DNA of 43,866 bases from the IMG/VR virus record IMGVR_UViG_3300009553_000041, positions 1 to 43,866 of that record. The stretch is one strand, 5' to 3'. The notes below the pieces were generated by a model that saw only the letters and a program-made list of their open reading frames with translations, did not search any database and had not been told where the DNA came from. The translations under genes and the position numbers were made by a program. Every line of letters begins with the position of its first letter. Position 1 is the first letter of the stretch. The stretch comes from a virus. Positions 1 through 7,964 of this stretch are shown here, one piece after another.

Positions 1-1281
1 AGCCCTCGCCACGCCAACCCCGGGAACCTGCACCTCAGGACCAGACAGGCTGGCGCGAAGTTCAGTTAACCCAGTTCGGTCATTTGAAAGCACCGCCGTT
101 TTGACTTGATCAAAAAGAGCGTCTGGAGTTTGGCGTTCTCCAGTAAATCCAGCTTCAGCAGTTCCAGGTAAAGCCGCCTGTCTTGCACTTGGGATAGCCT
201 CAGCCTGAGCTTGTGCGCCAAACGAAACCTCACCACCCGCTTCGGTCTTGCCTTCAGCGGTGACGGCTTGAGTGGCTGGAACAATCTCTGCCGGAGGTTC
301 AACAATCTCTGGCTCTTGCCGAGCAAGTCTTGCCGCCTGGGATTCGCCAATAACCACTGGCTCAGCTTGCGCCGGCCTAACCTGCTCCTCTCGCGGCGTG
401 AACACTTTGGGCCCACGCATCGCTTCGGTCTGCTCCAGAGGAGACAGTTCCCTCATCATAATGGCCCTGCCAGTGGGGTCTACAGCGACAGTTGCGGCAC
501 CGGCAGGTTGCAGCACTCCTGGCTCAAGGGATGATGGAACCCGATATGGAATTTGTTTTGTGGGCCCAGCTTCCTCTGGGAACGGTACGATAAACCGTTC
601 AAGCCCTTCACCAGACTCACGGAACTGCTCCCACGATCTGGGCAGTGTGACCGATGGATGATTGGCTGCCGGCCGGCTCAGAGCGTTGCCAATGGATGCG
701 CTCAGAATCACCCCACCAGTGCCACCAACAGCCTGCTTGGTTGCTTCCTGATAATTGCCCTCTCTAGCTGCCTGCACTGCTGCGTTGAGTTGTTCGGGGG
801 CTTGCATGGCCATCTTACCAGCAAAGCCAGCCAGGATGGTTTTGCGCAATGCAGCCGGCACAGAGCCCAGCCCAAGCGTGGCCACTCCCTCTGGGGTCTG
901 GAAGAAATTGAGAAAGTCAGTGACCGCATTAACAGCCCCAGCCCCAATCTGTGCGGCCGTGCCTTCTTGTTTTGGGATCTGCGGGATGGGTGCTGCTGGT
1001 CTTTCCATCCATTCGCTTGGACGGAATCGAAGTCGAGACCCTGGATCGGCGAGCCCTAATTGAATTGCCGTTTGTTCAATGGCTGTCTCGGTTTGCTTAA
1101 TCGGAGAAAGCATCCCGCCCAGTAAGAATCTACCCCACCCCGCTGCGCCCTGAGGTTGTTGGGTGATTCGGCCGGGTTCCTCAACGGCCTGCGCTTGCTT
1201 TGGAACTAGATCCTCAAATGGGTTTTCGCTGGCCTTGGTTTGGGCAGGAATCAGATCCTCAAATGGATTGTCCTCAGCCAT
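1..1281 (-). CDS. Large virion/ejection-type protein, N-terminal part (gene runs off left edge)
   Basis: Reading the minus strand from the ATG at 1281, the frame stays open for 427 codons to the window edge, so the C-terminus is missing. The ATG directly follows the stop codon of the upstream gene (1282-1284), a tight coupling. The first 25 residues carry the hexapeptide NPFEDL twice (residues 5-10 and 20-25). The rest is Ala/Gly/Pro/Glu-rich with a few helical hydrophobic stretches and long low-complexity parts. I recognise no enzyme domain. A long, Ala/Glu-rich protein next to tail genes is typical of internal virion or DNA-ejection proteins, but that role is inferred from position and composition only. 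Confidence 0.75.
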   Translation of the reverse strand, partial: MAEDNPFEDLIPAQTKASENPFEDLVPKQAQAVEEPGRITQQPQGAAGWGRFLLGGMLSPIKQTETAIEQTAIQLGLADPGSRLRFRPSEWMERPAAPIPQIPKQEGTAAQIGAGAVNAVTDFLNFFQTPEGVATLGLGSVPAALRKTILAGFAGKMAMQAPEQLNAAVQAAREGNYQEATKQAVGGTGGVILSASIGNALSRPAANHPSVTLPRSWEQFRESGEGLERFIVPFPEEAGPTKQIPYRVPSSLEPGVLQPAGAATVAVDPTGRAIMMRELSPLEQTEAMRGPKVFTPREEQVRPAQAEPVVIGESQAARLARQEPEIVEPPAEIVPATQAVTAEGKTEAGGEVSFGAQAQAEAIPSARQAALPGTAEAGFTGERQTPDALFDQVKTAVLSNDRTGLTELRASLSGPEVQVPGVGVARA

Positions 1282-2196
1282 TTAGTTTGTCTCGATGCCC
1301 AGCGCGCGCAGGCGTGCCTTGACCTGAACCGGGTCGGCTCCGCGCGCAATGGCATCATTGGCCTTTTGAATCAACGCATCCCGGTCCCCCTGCTCTTTGA
1401 CTGGCACCGCACCTCGACCGCGATAAACCTCATCGCGTCTGGCTTTAAGCGCCCTTAACTCTTCCTCCATCGCCTGATAAACAGGCTGCTTTTGGCGCAT
1501 CTGGACCGGAACCTCCTGAAGTTTTTTACTGATCTCTTTCTCTTGGGCGCGGATATCTTTTAGCTGTTCCCTTTGGACGGCATTTAGATCGCCTTCCTGC
1601 ATCGGTTTGCCGATGACCTGCAACCGTTGCGGGGATACCCGGAACGCTTTCACTCCACCCGGATACTCCTCTACGCCTCCCTCAAACTCTGGCCGTAGCG
1701 ATGCCGCAGATGGGAATGTTACCTGACCGGTCCTGGGGTTCTGCGCATAGGGTAAGCCCTCTGGGCTCGTGCCAAAGATTGGTGCCCCGGGTGGACTTAA
1801 GTCATGGATCGATTGAGCCAGCCGTTCGGGATGGCGATAGAGAAGCTTTGGGGCCCATTTTACAAACGCTTGCTGCAACGGGATTCCCTGAGACAAATCC
1901 TTCTCCAGTCCCTTCTGGCCCTCCAACTGCATTGCCGCTTCCTGCGCTTCACGTTCGGCCTGTTGCTCCTTTAGCTTTAGCTCCAAGCCGAATCGTTGCA
2001 CATCAAGTTGATGCTGCTCCTGGCGAAGCCGAGCGTTTTCCGCCGCCTGCTCCTGGGCAATAGCCATTGACTGCGCGCGCTGCGCAGCCGCTGTCTGAGC
2101 CTCGCTGGCGCTTAAGCCAGCCCGGTAGCCTTCCAGCAACCGGCTCACCGGTTCCACTGGATTTATCTGGAGCCAGGGAGGAATGCCATCAGCCAT
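1282..2196 (-). CDS. Coiled-coil virion-associated protein, 304 aa
   Basis: ATG start at 2196, three bases after the stop of the preceding gene (2200-2202). Residues about 28-105 are a charged, Gln/Glu/Ala-rich helical region (for example AENARLRQEQHQLDVQRFG) that should form a coiled coil. A second helical stretch lies at about 205-270. The middle is Pro/Gly-rich. There is no signal peptide, membrane segment or recognisable catalytic motif. It sits between a Gly-rich structural protein and the large edge protein, so it is probably an internal virion or tail-associated component. The family was not recognised. Confidence 0.75.
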   Translation of the reverse strand: MADGIPPWLQINPVEPVSRLLEGYRAGLSASEAQTAAAQRAQSMAIAQEQAAENARLRQEQHQLDVQRFGLELKLKEQQAEREAQEAAMQLEGQKGLEKDLSQGIPLQQAFVKWAPKLLYRHPERLAQSIHDLSPPGAPIFGTSPEGLPYAQNPRTGQVTFPSAASLRPEFEGGVEEYPGGVKAFRVSPQRLQVIGKPMQEGDLNAVQREQLKDIRAQEKEISKKLQEVPVQMRQKQPVYQAMEEELRALKARRDEVYRGRGAVPVKEQGDRDALIQKANDAIARGADPVQVKARLRALGIETN

Positions 2197-2199
2197 AGG

Positions 2200-3291
2200 T
2201 TAGAAATCGTAAAACTCTTCTTCGATGTCCTGCTGTTCTGGTTCCCAATTCTGCCAGTCGCGTCGCGTAGGATCTGCCCATGGCGGGTTAAGCCCCTGCC
2301 AACTCAAATCATCCAATGGTGAATCCCAGATATTGCCAATAGTGTCGAAGAATCCTGGGCCACCGACTGGAGGTTGCGGTATGCCGGCTACTCCTCCGAG
2401 AATATCAGGCCAGGGTCCGGGACGAGGAGTCTCCGCAGGCGGCGCAAATAGGGGCGATGCTGGACGATTGATGGGGTTTACTGCTCCTGCTGGCAACATT
2501 GGGTTTTGATTGAACCAGCCCGCGCCTCCACCACCAGCATTGAACCCGCGATTGAGTCCAGCCAAGGCATCTGCTCGTGTTCGCTGATAAGCCGCCTCAG
2601 GCACCGGGGCAGCCCGAAGCATGTCAGCAATGGCTTGCAGGTTGAGTTGCTGGCCGATGTCTGGGATGAGGCGATTGGGCGAGTAAGGCGCCACTGTTGG
2701 AATCGTGTTCTTCATCTGGGCCAAGTCCTGTTGCGCGTTACGCTGAACGCCATATTGAGTCAGCCCAAGATCGCGGAGTAGTTTGCTATTGGCGTTTGGT
2801 GAGCCAGAGATACCAGCACCAACACCGTATTCGGCCGCTCCTTGCTGCAACCCTGGAACCAGATCGCTTATGTCTCCCTGGAGCCTGCGATTGATGTTTT
2901 CCAATCCGGTTCCTATCCCCGTGAAAAACTGGTTTGGATACTGGTTCCGCAACGCTTGGTTCTCAGCGCCCGTTATTCCACCGATGATCGGGCCCAGGTT
3001 GTTTACCTGCCCAGAGATGGATGACAACAGATTGGCCAGCGATGCACCTGTGCCGGTGGTGCCGGGGATACCACCAGAAGCCGGATTGTATGTTCCCGGC
3101 AATGGTCCGGCTCCCTGCAATGTGCCAGCCCCACCCATACCTGGAGCACTGGCCACTCCTGGGAGGGCCCCAGCGCGGCCACGGGCCCATTGCGGCAACT
3201 CGTTGACCAGCGGCCCTAGTCCACCCATGCCATGCTGAGCCAGCCAATTGAGTTGATCAGCCTGTCTATTCCACTCCTCGATATTTGGCAT
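2200..3291 (-). CDS. Gly/Pro-rich structural protein, 363 aa
   Basis: ATG start at 3291, one base downstream of the preceding stop (3293-3295). The N-terminal third is Gly/Pro/Ala-rich with collagen-like composition but no strict repeat. The middle (about 115-250) is helical and polar, with a motif reading RTRADALAGLNRGF. The C-terminus is Trp/Asp/Glu-rich and ends in an acidic tail (EEFYDF). Nothing indicates an enzyme. Its place among tail and virion genes suggests a virion protein, possibly an internal or ejection component. The family was not recognised. Confidence 0.75.
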   Translation of the reverse strand: MPNIEEWNRQADQLNWLAQHGMGGLGPLVNELPQWARGRAGALPGVASAPGMGGAGTLQGAGPLPGTYNPASGGIPGTTGTGASLANLLSSISGQVNNLGPIIGGITGAENQALRNQYPNQFFTGIGTGLENINRRLQGDISDLVPGLQQGAAEYGVGAGISGSPNANSKLLRDLGLTQYGVQRNAQQDLAQMKNTIPTVAPYSPNRLIPDIGQQLNLQAIADMLRAAPVPEAAYQRTRADALAGLNRGFNAGGGGAGWFNQNPMLPAGAVNPINRPASPLFAPPAETPRPGPWPDILGGVAGIPQPPVGGPGFFDTIGNIWDSPLDDLSWQGLNPPWADPTRRDWQNWEPEQQDIEEEFYDF

Positions 3292-3292
3292 G

Positions 3293-4348
3293 TTACGTCA
3301 ACCTCCCAATGAATTGATTGCGCAGATGAGCACTGCCGAATGGTGCAAAGTTTATGGCTGGTCGCTCCCGACCCAATTGATGCACCAGTTCACCCTGTAG
3401 CAATCGGACAGCCTGCCCGTGACGTTCCTGGGCCATCTGCTTTGCTCCAGGAGAATCCATGCTCGAATAGCGCACGCTCTCACACTCGGCAATCAACGCC
3501 TCGATGTTGCCGATGAGCAGGTAGTCTGTGTCCACCCGCACCGGCACAAACTCCAGTTTCGCCATGGCCGTGATCTGCGTGGTCGCCGTGTCGCTGGCTG
3601 GGTCGCAACAGTTCTTTGGCAACCCAGCCAGGAAGTAGCGCCGATACGACGCCACCTGCTCGCTGGGTTCCATGGTCAGGATGAGTTCCTGATCTCCGGT
3701 GTCGGGGTCCACTTGATAGAATCGCACCGGTCCTGTCGTGACCGATTTCTGTATACCCGTGAGGGAATTGAGTATGGGCGAATCGGTGAAAGGCATCGTC
3801 AGGTCCAGGAATACTCCCAGGACATTATCTGTCCCATCTAGACTCGTGATGGGATTGTCACTGGCGTCTGTGCCCTGCACTAGCACACGACTGCCAATGT
3901 CGGCGTTATCGGTGATGTAAACGCGCAGGATACGGTTCTCATCCAGGTCGATGAAGCTCGGGAAACTGCCTCGGTCGAACGCCTCCGGCACCACGCAATC
4001 CATGTTCCTGCAACGGCCGACTGGTGTACTAGGTTCCTGTAGCCCAATACCAAACTGCAAGAACTCATAGAATTCGTTCTGAACCGCAATTGGAGTGCGG
4101 CACAGGTCCACGTTAATGAGCCTAGCCACCTCGCGTGGAAGCGTGATGAATGGGTCAGTCTTGGCCACATTGAACACCATCCTTGCCCACGTTCCCCACC
4201 AGCCTGTGTCCCCGCTTTCCCGCGCCAATAACAACCGCTGTGTGGCGGCATTAACGAACTGTGCGCAACCCAAGATGTCTGCCTGACACAACCCAATCGA
4301 CTGTGGCCCACGAGAAAGCCGGAAATCAATCAGTCGATTGCGATTCAT
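3293..4348 (-). CDS. Phage structural protein, possible tail-tube/connector component, 351 aa
   Basis: ATG start at 4348. The protein is an alpha/beta mix without a signal peptide. A helical N-terminal half contains ITLPREVARLINVDLC (about residues 68-83). A beta-rich C-terminal half follows, rich in Asp/Thr/Val, with scattered Cys (ECES, NCCD, RCRN). The gene lies upstream of the virion genes and downstream of the adhesin and tubular-B-like genes. In T7-like tails the gene neighbouring tubular protein B is tubular protein A, so that role is possible, but I see no diagnostic motif. Function should be treated as unknown. Confidence 0.7.
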   Translation of the reverse strand: MNRNRLIDFRLSRGPQSIGLCQADILGCAQFVNAATQRLLLARESGDTGWWGTWARMVFNVAKTDPFITLPREVARLINVDLCRTPIAVQNEFYEFLQFGIGLQEPSTPVGRCRNMDCVVPEAFDRGSFPSFIDLDENRILRVYITDNADIGSRVLVQGTDASDNPITSLDGTDNVLGVFLDLTMPFTDSPILNSLTGIQKSVTTGPVRFYQVDPDTGDQELILTMEPSEQVASYRRYFLAGLPKNCCDPASDTATTQITAMAKLEFVPVRVDTDYLLIGNIEALIAECESVRYSSMDSPGAKQMAQERHGQAVRLLQGELVHQLGRERPAINFAPFGSAHLRNQFIGRLT

Positions 4349-4390
4349 CTAGGGTTGTCTTGTAAAGGTTTGGTCCAAAAGAGCAAGTAA

Positions 4391-5131
4391 TCAGATCGAA
4401 CCCACCGCTGGCCATGTCACGCCATTGCCGCTGTTATAAAGGTTGGCCCTCCGGGTGGCGCTTAACACCGCGTTGAATATGCCCATCTCATCTATTCGTG
4501 AATCGCTGTCCCCATCCCCTTCGATGCTAAATTGAGAGTTGTTAAAATCTCCAAGTGGGGCATTGAGCGCGGTTGGTGAATCAGTGACAACGCCGTTATC
4601 TATTTGCAGGTGAAGCTTCCTGTCAGCCGGGTCGTACCAAGCGACGAAGAAATGATACGTGCTATCTTCGATGTTCTGAACGAAATCGGCCTGTATGGTA
4701 TTGCTTGGGCCGGTTAAAATTGCACTGAATGTGTCCGTGTCGGCTTCGTACCAGAAGTCTAGCGTAGCCACGAAGACAGCCGCGTTCTTGAATGAGTAAC
4801 CCAAATTGATAATAAATGTTCCAGCCAGAGCAAGGGCTACTCTTACCCAACCAAAAAAGGTAATCCCACTGTCAATGTATGCTAACAGGGACTCATTTGA
4901 GGCTATGGCTATACCCGTCCCACCACCAACCGGGAAGAACACCGCGCGCAAAATCTTGCCTCCACTACTCCAGCTTATACCTGCGCCTCCTGGAACTAAT
5001 TCAATTCCCTGAACATCATCAATCCTGTTTCCGCCGTCTCCGCCACTGTTTTCGTTTAGCGCCCAATAGGCGATTAAGTCACCCGGTGGCAAAACCTCTA
5101 GTGTGAAGTCTTTTTCGCAAACGGTAGCCAT
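4391..5131 (-). CDS. LamG/concanavalin-like virion adhesin, 246 aa
   Basis: I chose the ATG at 5131 (MATVCEKDF). It follows the upstream stop (5133-5135) by one base, and the short extension further upstream overlaps that gene. The body is a beta-sandwich of the LamG/concanavalin type: an opening strand LIAYWALNENSGGD, a central strand YHFFVAWYDPADRKLHLQID, and a closing motif RIDEMGIFNAVLSATRRANLY. This closing motif is typical of LamG_3 domains (Pfam PF13385). LamG domains bind carbohydrate or protein ligands. Here it is probably a surface-exposed tail adhesin or head decoration. No signal peptide is present, unlike the LamG protein at 11764-12588. Confidence 0.75.
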   Translation of the reverse strand: MATVCEKDFTLEVLPPGDLIAYWALNENSGGDGGNRIDDVQGIELVPGGAGISWSSGGKILRAVFFPVGGGTGIAIASNESLLAYIDSGITFFGWVRVALALAGTFIINLGYSFKNAAVFVATLDFWYEADTDTFSAILTGPSNTIQADFVQNIEDSTYHFFVAWYDPADRKLHLQIDNGVVTDSPTALNAPLGDFNNSQFSIEGDGDSDSRIDEMGIFNAVLSATRRANLYNSGNGVTWPAVGSI

Positions 5132-5132
5132 A

Positions 5133-6125
5133 TTAGGTGCAGGTTTCGACTGAAACTCGAATGCGGAAGTTAAATGTTCCAACCGTATCGGGCGTGCCAC
5201 TCAATACTCCAGCCGGGGTTAGGGTCATGCCTGACGGAAGGCTACCAGACACGACGCTCCAGGTTTCGGTCTCTTGATCGCCGCCAGATTCGGCGAAGTT
5301 CTTCACGTAATTCGCACCTGATGTGGCATCTGGAAGCGGGCTCGCTGTGGTGATGCGTATGATGCAAATCGAAAGGCTCTTTTGCTGGTACGACCCAATG
5401 GCGTCTGTAACCCGAACCGTGAAGGTGTAGACTCCCGTTGCCGTTGGTGTGCCGGTGATTTGGCCGGTGCATTCGTCCAGTTCCAACCCTGGCGGAAGGC
5501 TGCCACCCACCACCGACCACACGTAATGGATTGGCTGAAAGTTTTGGCCACAGATGCCAAACCCGAATGGAGTCTGAGGGGTTGGTATGTAGGGGAAGAA
5601 CAGGGAATTCCCGCCAACAGCCTCAATGGTAACAGTGAAATCAGATCCAACGCAGCCGCCGTTGAGGGTGTTACTAACGATGCAAATCCTGTTCTGTTGG
5701 GCCCGTATTTTGGCCACACTGAGCGCAGTCTGGTTGACTCCGAACTGGTTAAGCCCAATGAATGATCCAGCCGGTATTGTCCAAGTGAATGCTGTCCCGT
5801 CTGGGCAACGCACCGTGTAGCTCTGCGCGGAGTTAAAGAAGGTGGCCACTGGCAATCCGTCGGGCCCATCCAAATCGCCATAGACGCATTCCTGGGCCTG
5901 ACGGCGCGCGCAGTCGTCAGCCTCATCCTGGCTAATCTCCGAATAGCAAAGCTGCTTGCAGGCAGATTGGCTGAAGTGGTTGTTGAGCGGAACGTCTGTG
6001 AGGATGAAGTTGTAGATGCCGATGTGTCGATCAACGTCTGGGTCTTCCGCTGAGATGTTGCGAATCGGATCATCGTTGCAAGGTAGGCATTCCTTGAGTG
6101 AATTGGGGCAAGCGATTATAGGCAC
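5133..6125 (-). CDS. He_PIG (putative Ig) domain tail protein, about 330 aa
   Basis: The likely start is GTG at 6125, one base after the stop of the upstream tail gene (6127-6129). A longer GTG start at 6161 would overlap that gene. The N-terminal part is Cys-rich (SLKECLPCNDD, SACKQLCYSE, ARRQAQECVYG). The C-terminal half holds two copies of the He_PIG Ig-like pattern: GSLPPGLELDECTGQITGTP followed by YTFTVRVTD, and GSLPSGMTLTPAGVLSGTP followed by FRIRV. He_PIG domains (PF05345) are extracellular, cell-surface or virion-surface Ig-like folds. With the adjacent LamG protein it probably forms part of the exposed tail or adhesin apparatus. Confidence 0.8.
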   Translation of the reverse strand: MPIIACPNSLKECLPCNDDPIRNISAEDPDVDRHIGIYNFILTDVPLNNHFSQSACKQLCYSEISQDEADDCARRQAQECVYGDLDGPDGLPVATFFNSAQSYTVRCPDGTAFTWTIPAGSFIGLNQFGVNQTALSVAKIRAQQNRICIVSNTLNGGCVGSDFTVTIEAVGGNSLFFPYIPTPQTPFGFGICGQNFQPIHYVWSVVGGSLPPGLELDECTGQITGTPTATGVYTFTVRVTDAIGSYQQKSLSICIIRITTASPLPDATSGANYVKNFAESGGDQETETWSVVSGSLPSGMTLTPAGVLSGTPDTVGTFNFRIRVSVETCT

Positions 6126-6126
6126 T

Positions 6127-7935
6127 TTAACACACCATCCTTTCGAATGCGCCCTGCTCACGAGGCAGGGCGTAAATCAGCATGCCGCGTAACCGGCACC
6201 AGCCCTTGATTGTGATGCGGACTTGGAACTGATACCCGATATTTGTCGGACGCCCATTGCCAGTCTCGCATCGGACAGGTGGGCGTGGAAGATTCATGGT
6301 CGCTCGGAAGCTTTCGCAGTAAGGCTGAATCGGATACTCAGGACAAGTCACCGGCTCCATGTCTTCCCGGCAATCCTTGGCAGAGCATTCTTTCCACGCA
6401 TGCCAGAATATCCAGCAAGGGTTTTGATCCACCCGGTAATCGACCACGAACTCAACGGTGCCCAGCATCTTATCAAACCATAGCTCAAGACCTTCAAGTT
6501 GCTTTAGGTCAAAGGCGTTGCCCCAGGTATAGGCCGGGCTTTCTATATACCAACTGACCCGGTTGCCGTTGTTGTTCACCTCCTGATCAAACCGGTCCTG
6601 AGTCGTTAGCTCCCATAGGTCAATGTTGCCAGTTAGTTTGCTGACCGTTGTGGCAAAGCCGCGTTGCAGTCCTCCGAAGTCTCCTTCGAACAGTTGCAGG
6701 ACGTTCTGCACCTCGTACATTCCTTCCCAGGCTGGAGGATACTTTTCGTCGAGACTTGTGATTAAATCAAAATCCAGCGGCATGACGCCCTGATGGGCGA
6801 CTCCGACCGGGGTCTGGTAGGGTAGGACGGTTTGGAGTAAGCGATTGTCAAACTCAATGCCGCTGGCGAAGCGTAACAACCCTCGGTCGTTGAAGCGTAA
6901 AACTCGGTTCTCATTGCGGCTGATGGGCGTGTTGCCCCATTGCTGGAAGTAGCGCGTAGCCAATGCCAGTGACCGCACACCGTCCATGGCTTGATAGAAC
7001 AGATCACCGTTCACTCTCACCACGCTTCGGTCGTTGATGAACCCAAAGTTAATCTGCGCCACGGTTTGGAGCGGCTGGTTGCTATTGCCAGCCGCAATCC
7101 ACTCCGTTCTCGTAACGGGCACATTAAGCCTGAAGATGTCGCGCCTCGTGCCGATATAGAGCCGACCCTGACCCAGAGCCGTATCCAACTCGGCTGTATG
7201 GCTTAACCCGCGAATGTTGCCAGATTGAGCCGGGACAATGAATCCGTCGCCCGCTAACGCTAAAGGGTTCTCCGTTACTTTAAGAACGCTGTCCCGGAAG
7301 TTGTAGGCAGCCGTGCCGCTGGCTTGATTTCGAACAATGTCTCCAGCCGTATAGACGCGGCCGAACGCATACCAGAGGCGCCCCATGTAATAGTCCATTG
7401 GTCCAGCAGGTGGTATCTCGTTGATTCCTGGACCCGGAGCTACGCTGCCTGTGATGCCGTTGCTCCTGCGCAATGTAACCCCATCCCAGAACAGGGGAAG
7501 CGTCACCAAATCCCCGGCCTGTATAACGATAAACTCCTCCGCTTGGACCCAAAATGACTGCGGTTCGTTGGGAGGATTGGTCAGCCCGAACTCAGCCGAC
7601 AGATCCCGCACCGAATTGTCTGTGTCCACCCGGATGATGTAGATGCGCCCACCGATGCTGACCATTAGGTAAGGGTTGGCGAATGGCGGCTCATACATGT
7701 AGCCACCTTGAAATATGCCCGGCCACGGATAATCCTGCACGAGTGGCTTCCAGCCGGTCCTTTGCAAAACGCCTCCTCCTCGGCAAGTTGCATTGGTGAT
7801 CCAAGCCAGTTGATTGCGCTTTAAGCCTTCCGGGAAAGATTCACTGGCAATTGTAGGTACTTTGCCCGAGTCGATGCCTCCGGCAAACGACAGTTGTCCG
7901 TCCACTATACGAACGCCACCATTGCCGTTTGCCAT
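6127..7935 (-). CDS. Tail tubular protein B-like (nozzle/stabilisation) protein, 602 aa
   Basis: ATG at 7935 (MANGNGGVRIV); a TTG-initiated extension to 7992 would run into the divergent terminase gene. The N-terminus has the pattern FAGGIDSGKVPTIA followed by LKRNQLAWITNATCRGGGV and an R/TGWKPL motif. This resembles the opening of T7 gp12-like tail tubular B and phage stabilisation proteins, which form a beta-propeller nozzle at the tail tip. The rest is beta-rich with many aromatic residues. The C-terminus (about 515-602) is Cys-rich (CWIFWHAWKECSAKDC). It starts 29 bp from the divergent terminase start at 7965. Confidence 0.75.
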   Translation of the reverse strand: MANGNGGVRIVDGQLSFAGGIDSGKVPTIASESFPEGLKRNQLAWITNATCRGGGVLQRTGWKPLVQDYPWPGIFQGGYMYEPPFANPYLMVSIGGRIYIIRVDTDNSVRDLSAEFGLTNPPNEPQSFWVQAEEFIVIQAGDLVTLPLFWDGVTLRRSNGITGSVAPGPGINEIPPAGPMDYYMGRLWYAFGRVYTAGDIVRNQASGTAAYNFRDSVLKVTENPLALAGDGFIVPAQSGNIRGLSHTAELDTALGQGRLYIGTRRDIFRLNVPVTRTEWIAAGNSNQPLQTVAQINFGFINDRSVVRVNGDLFYQAMDGVRSLALATRYFQQWGNTPISRNENRVLRFNDRGLLRFASGIEFDNRLLQTVLPYQTPVGVAHQGVMPLDFDLITSLDEKYPPAWEGMYEVQNVLQLFEGDFGGLQRGFATTVSKLTGNIDLWELTTQDRFDQEVNNNGNRVSWYIESPAYTWGNAFDLKQLEGLELWFDKMLGTVEFVVDYRVDQNPCWIFWHAWKECSAKDCREDMEPVTCPEYPIQPYCESFRATMNLPRPPVRCETGNGRPTNIGYQFQVRITIKGWCRLRGMLIYALPREQGAFERMVC

Positions 7936-7964
7936 GGATGCCAGAATCAAGTCCACTGCTCTGT

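Noticed and set aside
553-1059. Plus-strand frame of 168 aa at the left edge
   Set aside because: Shadow of the partial minus-strand virion gene that is open through the whole region; composition is not protein-like.
5303-6073. Second minus-strand frame of 256 aa
   Set aside because: Overlaps the He_PIG protein gene, whose domains are clear; this frame is Arg/Ser/Thr-rich and featureless.
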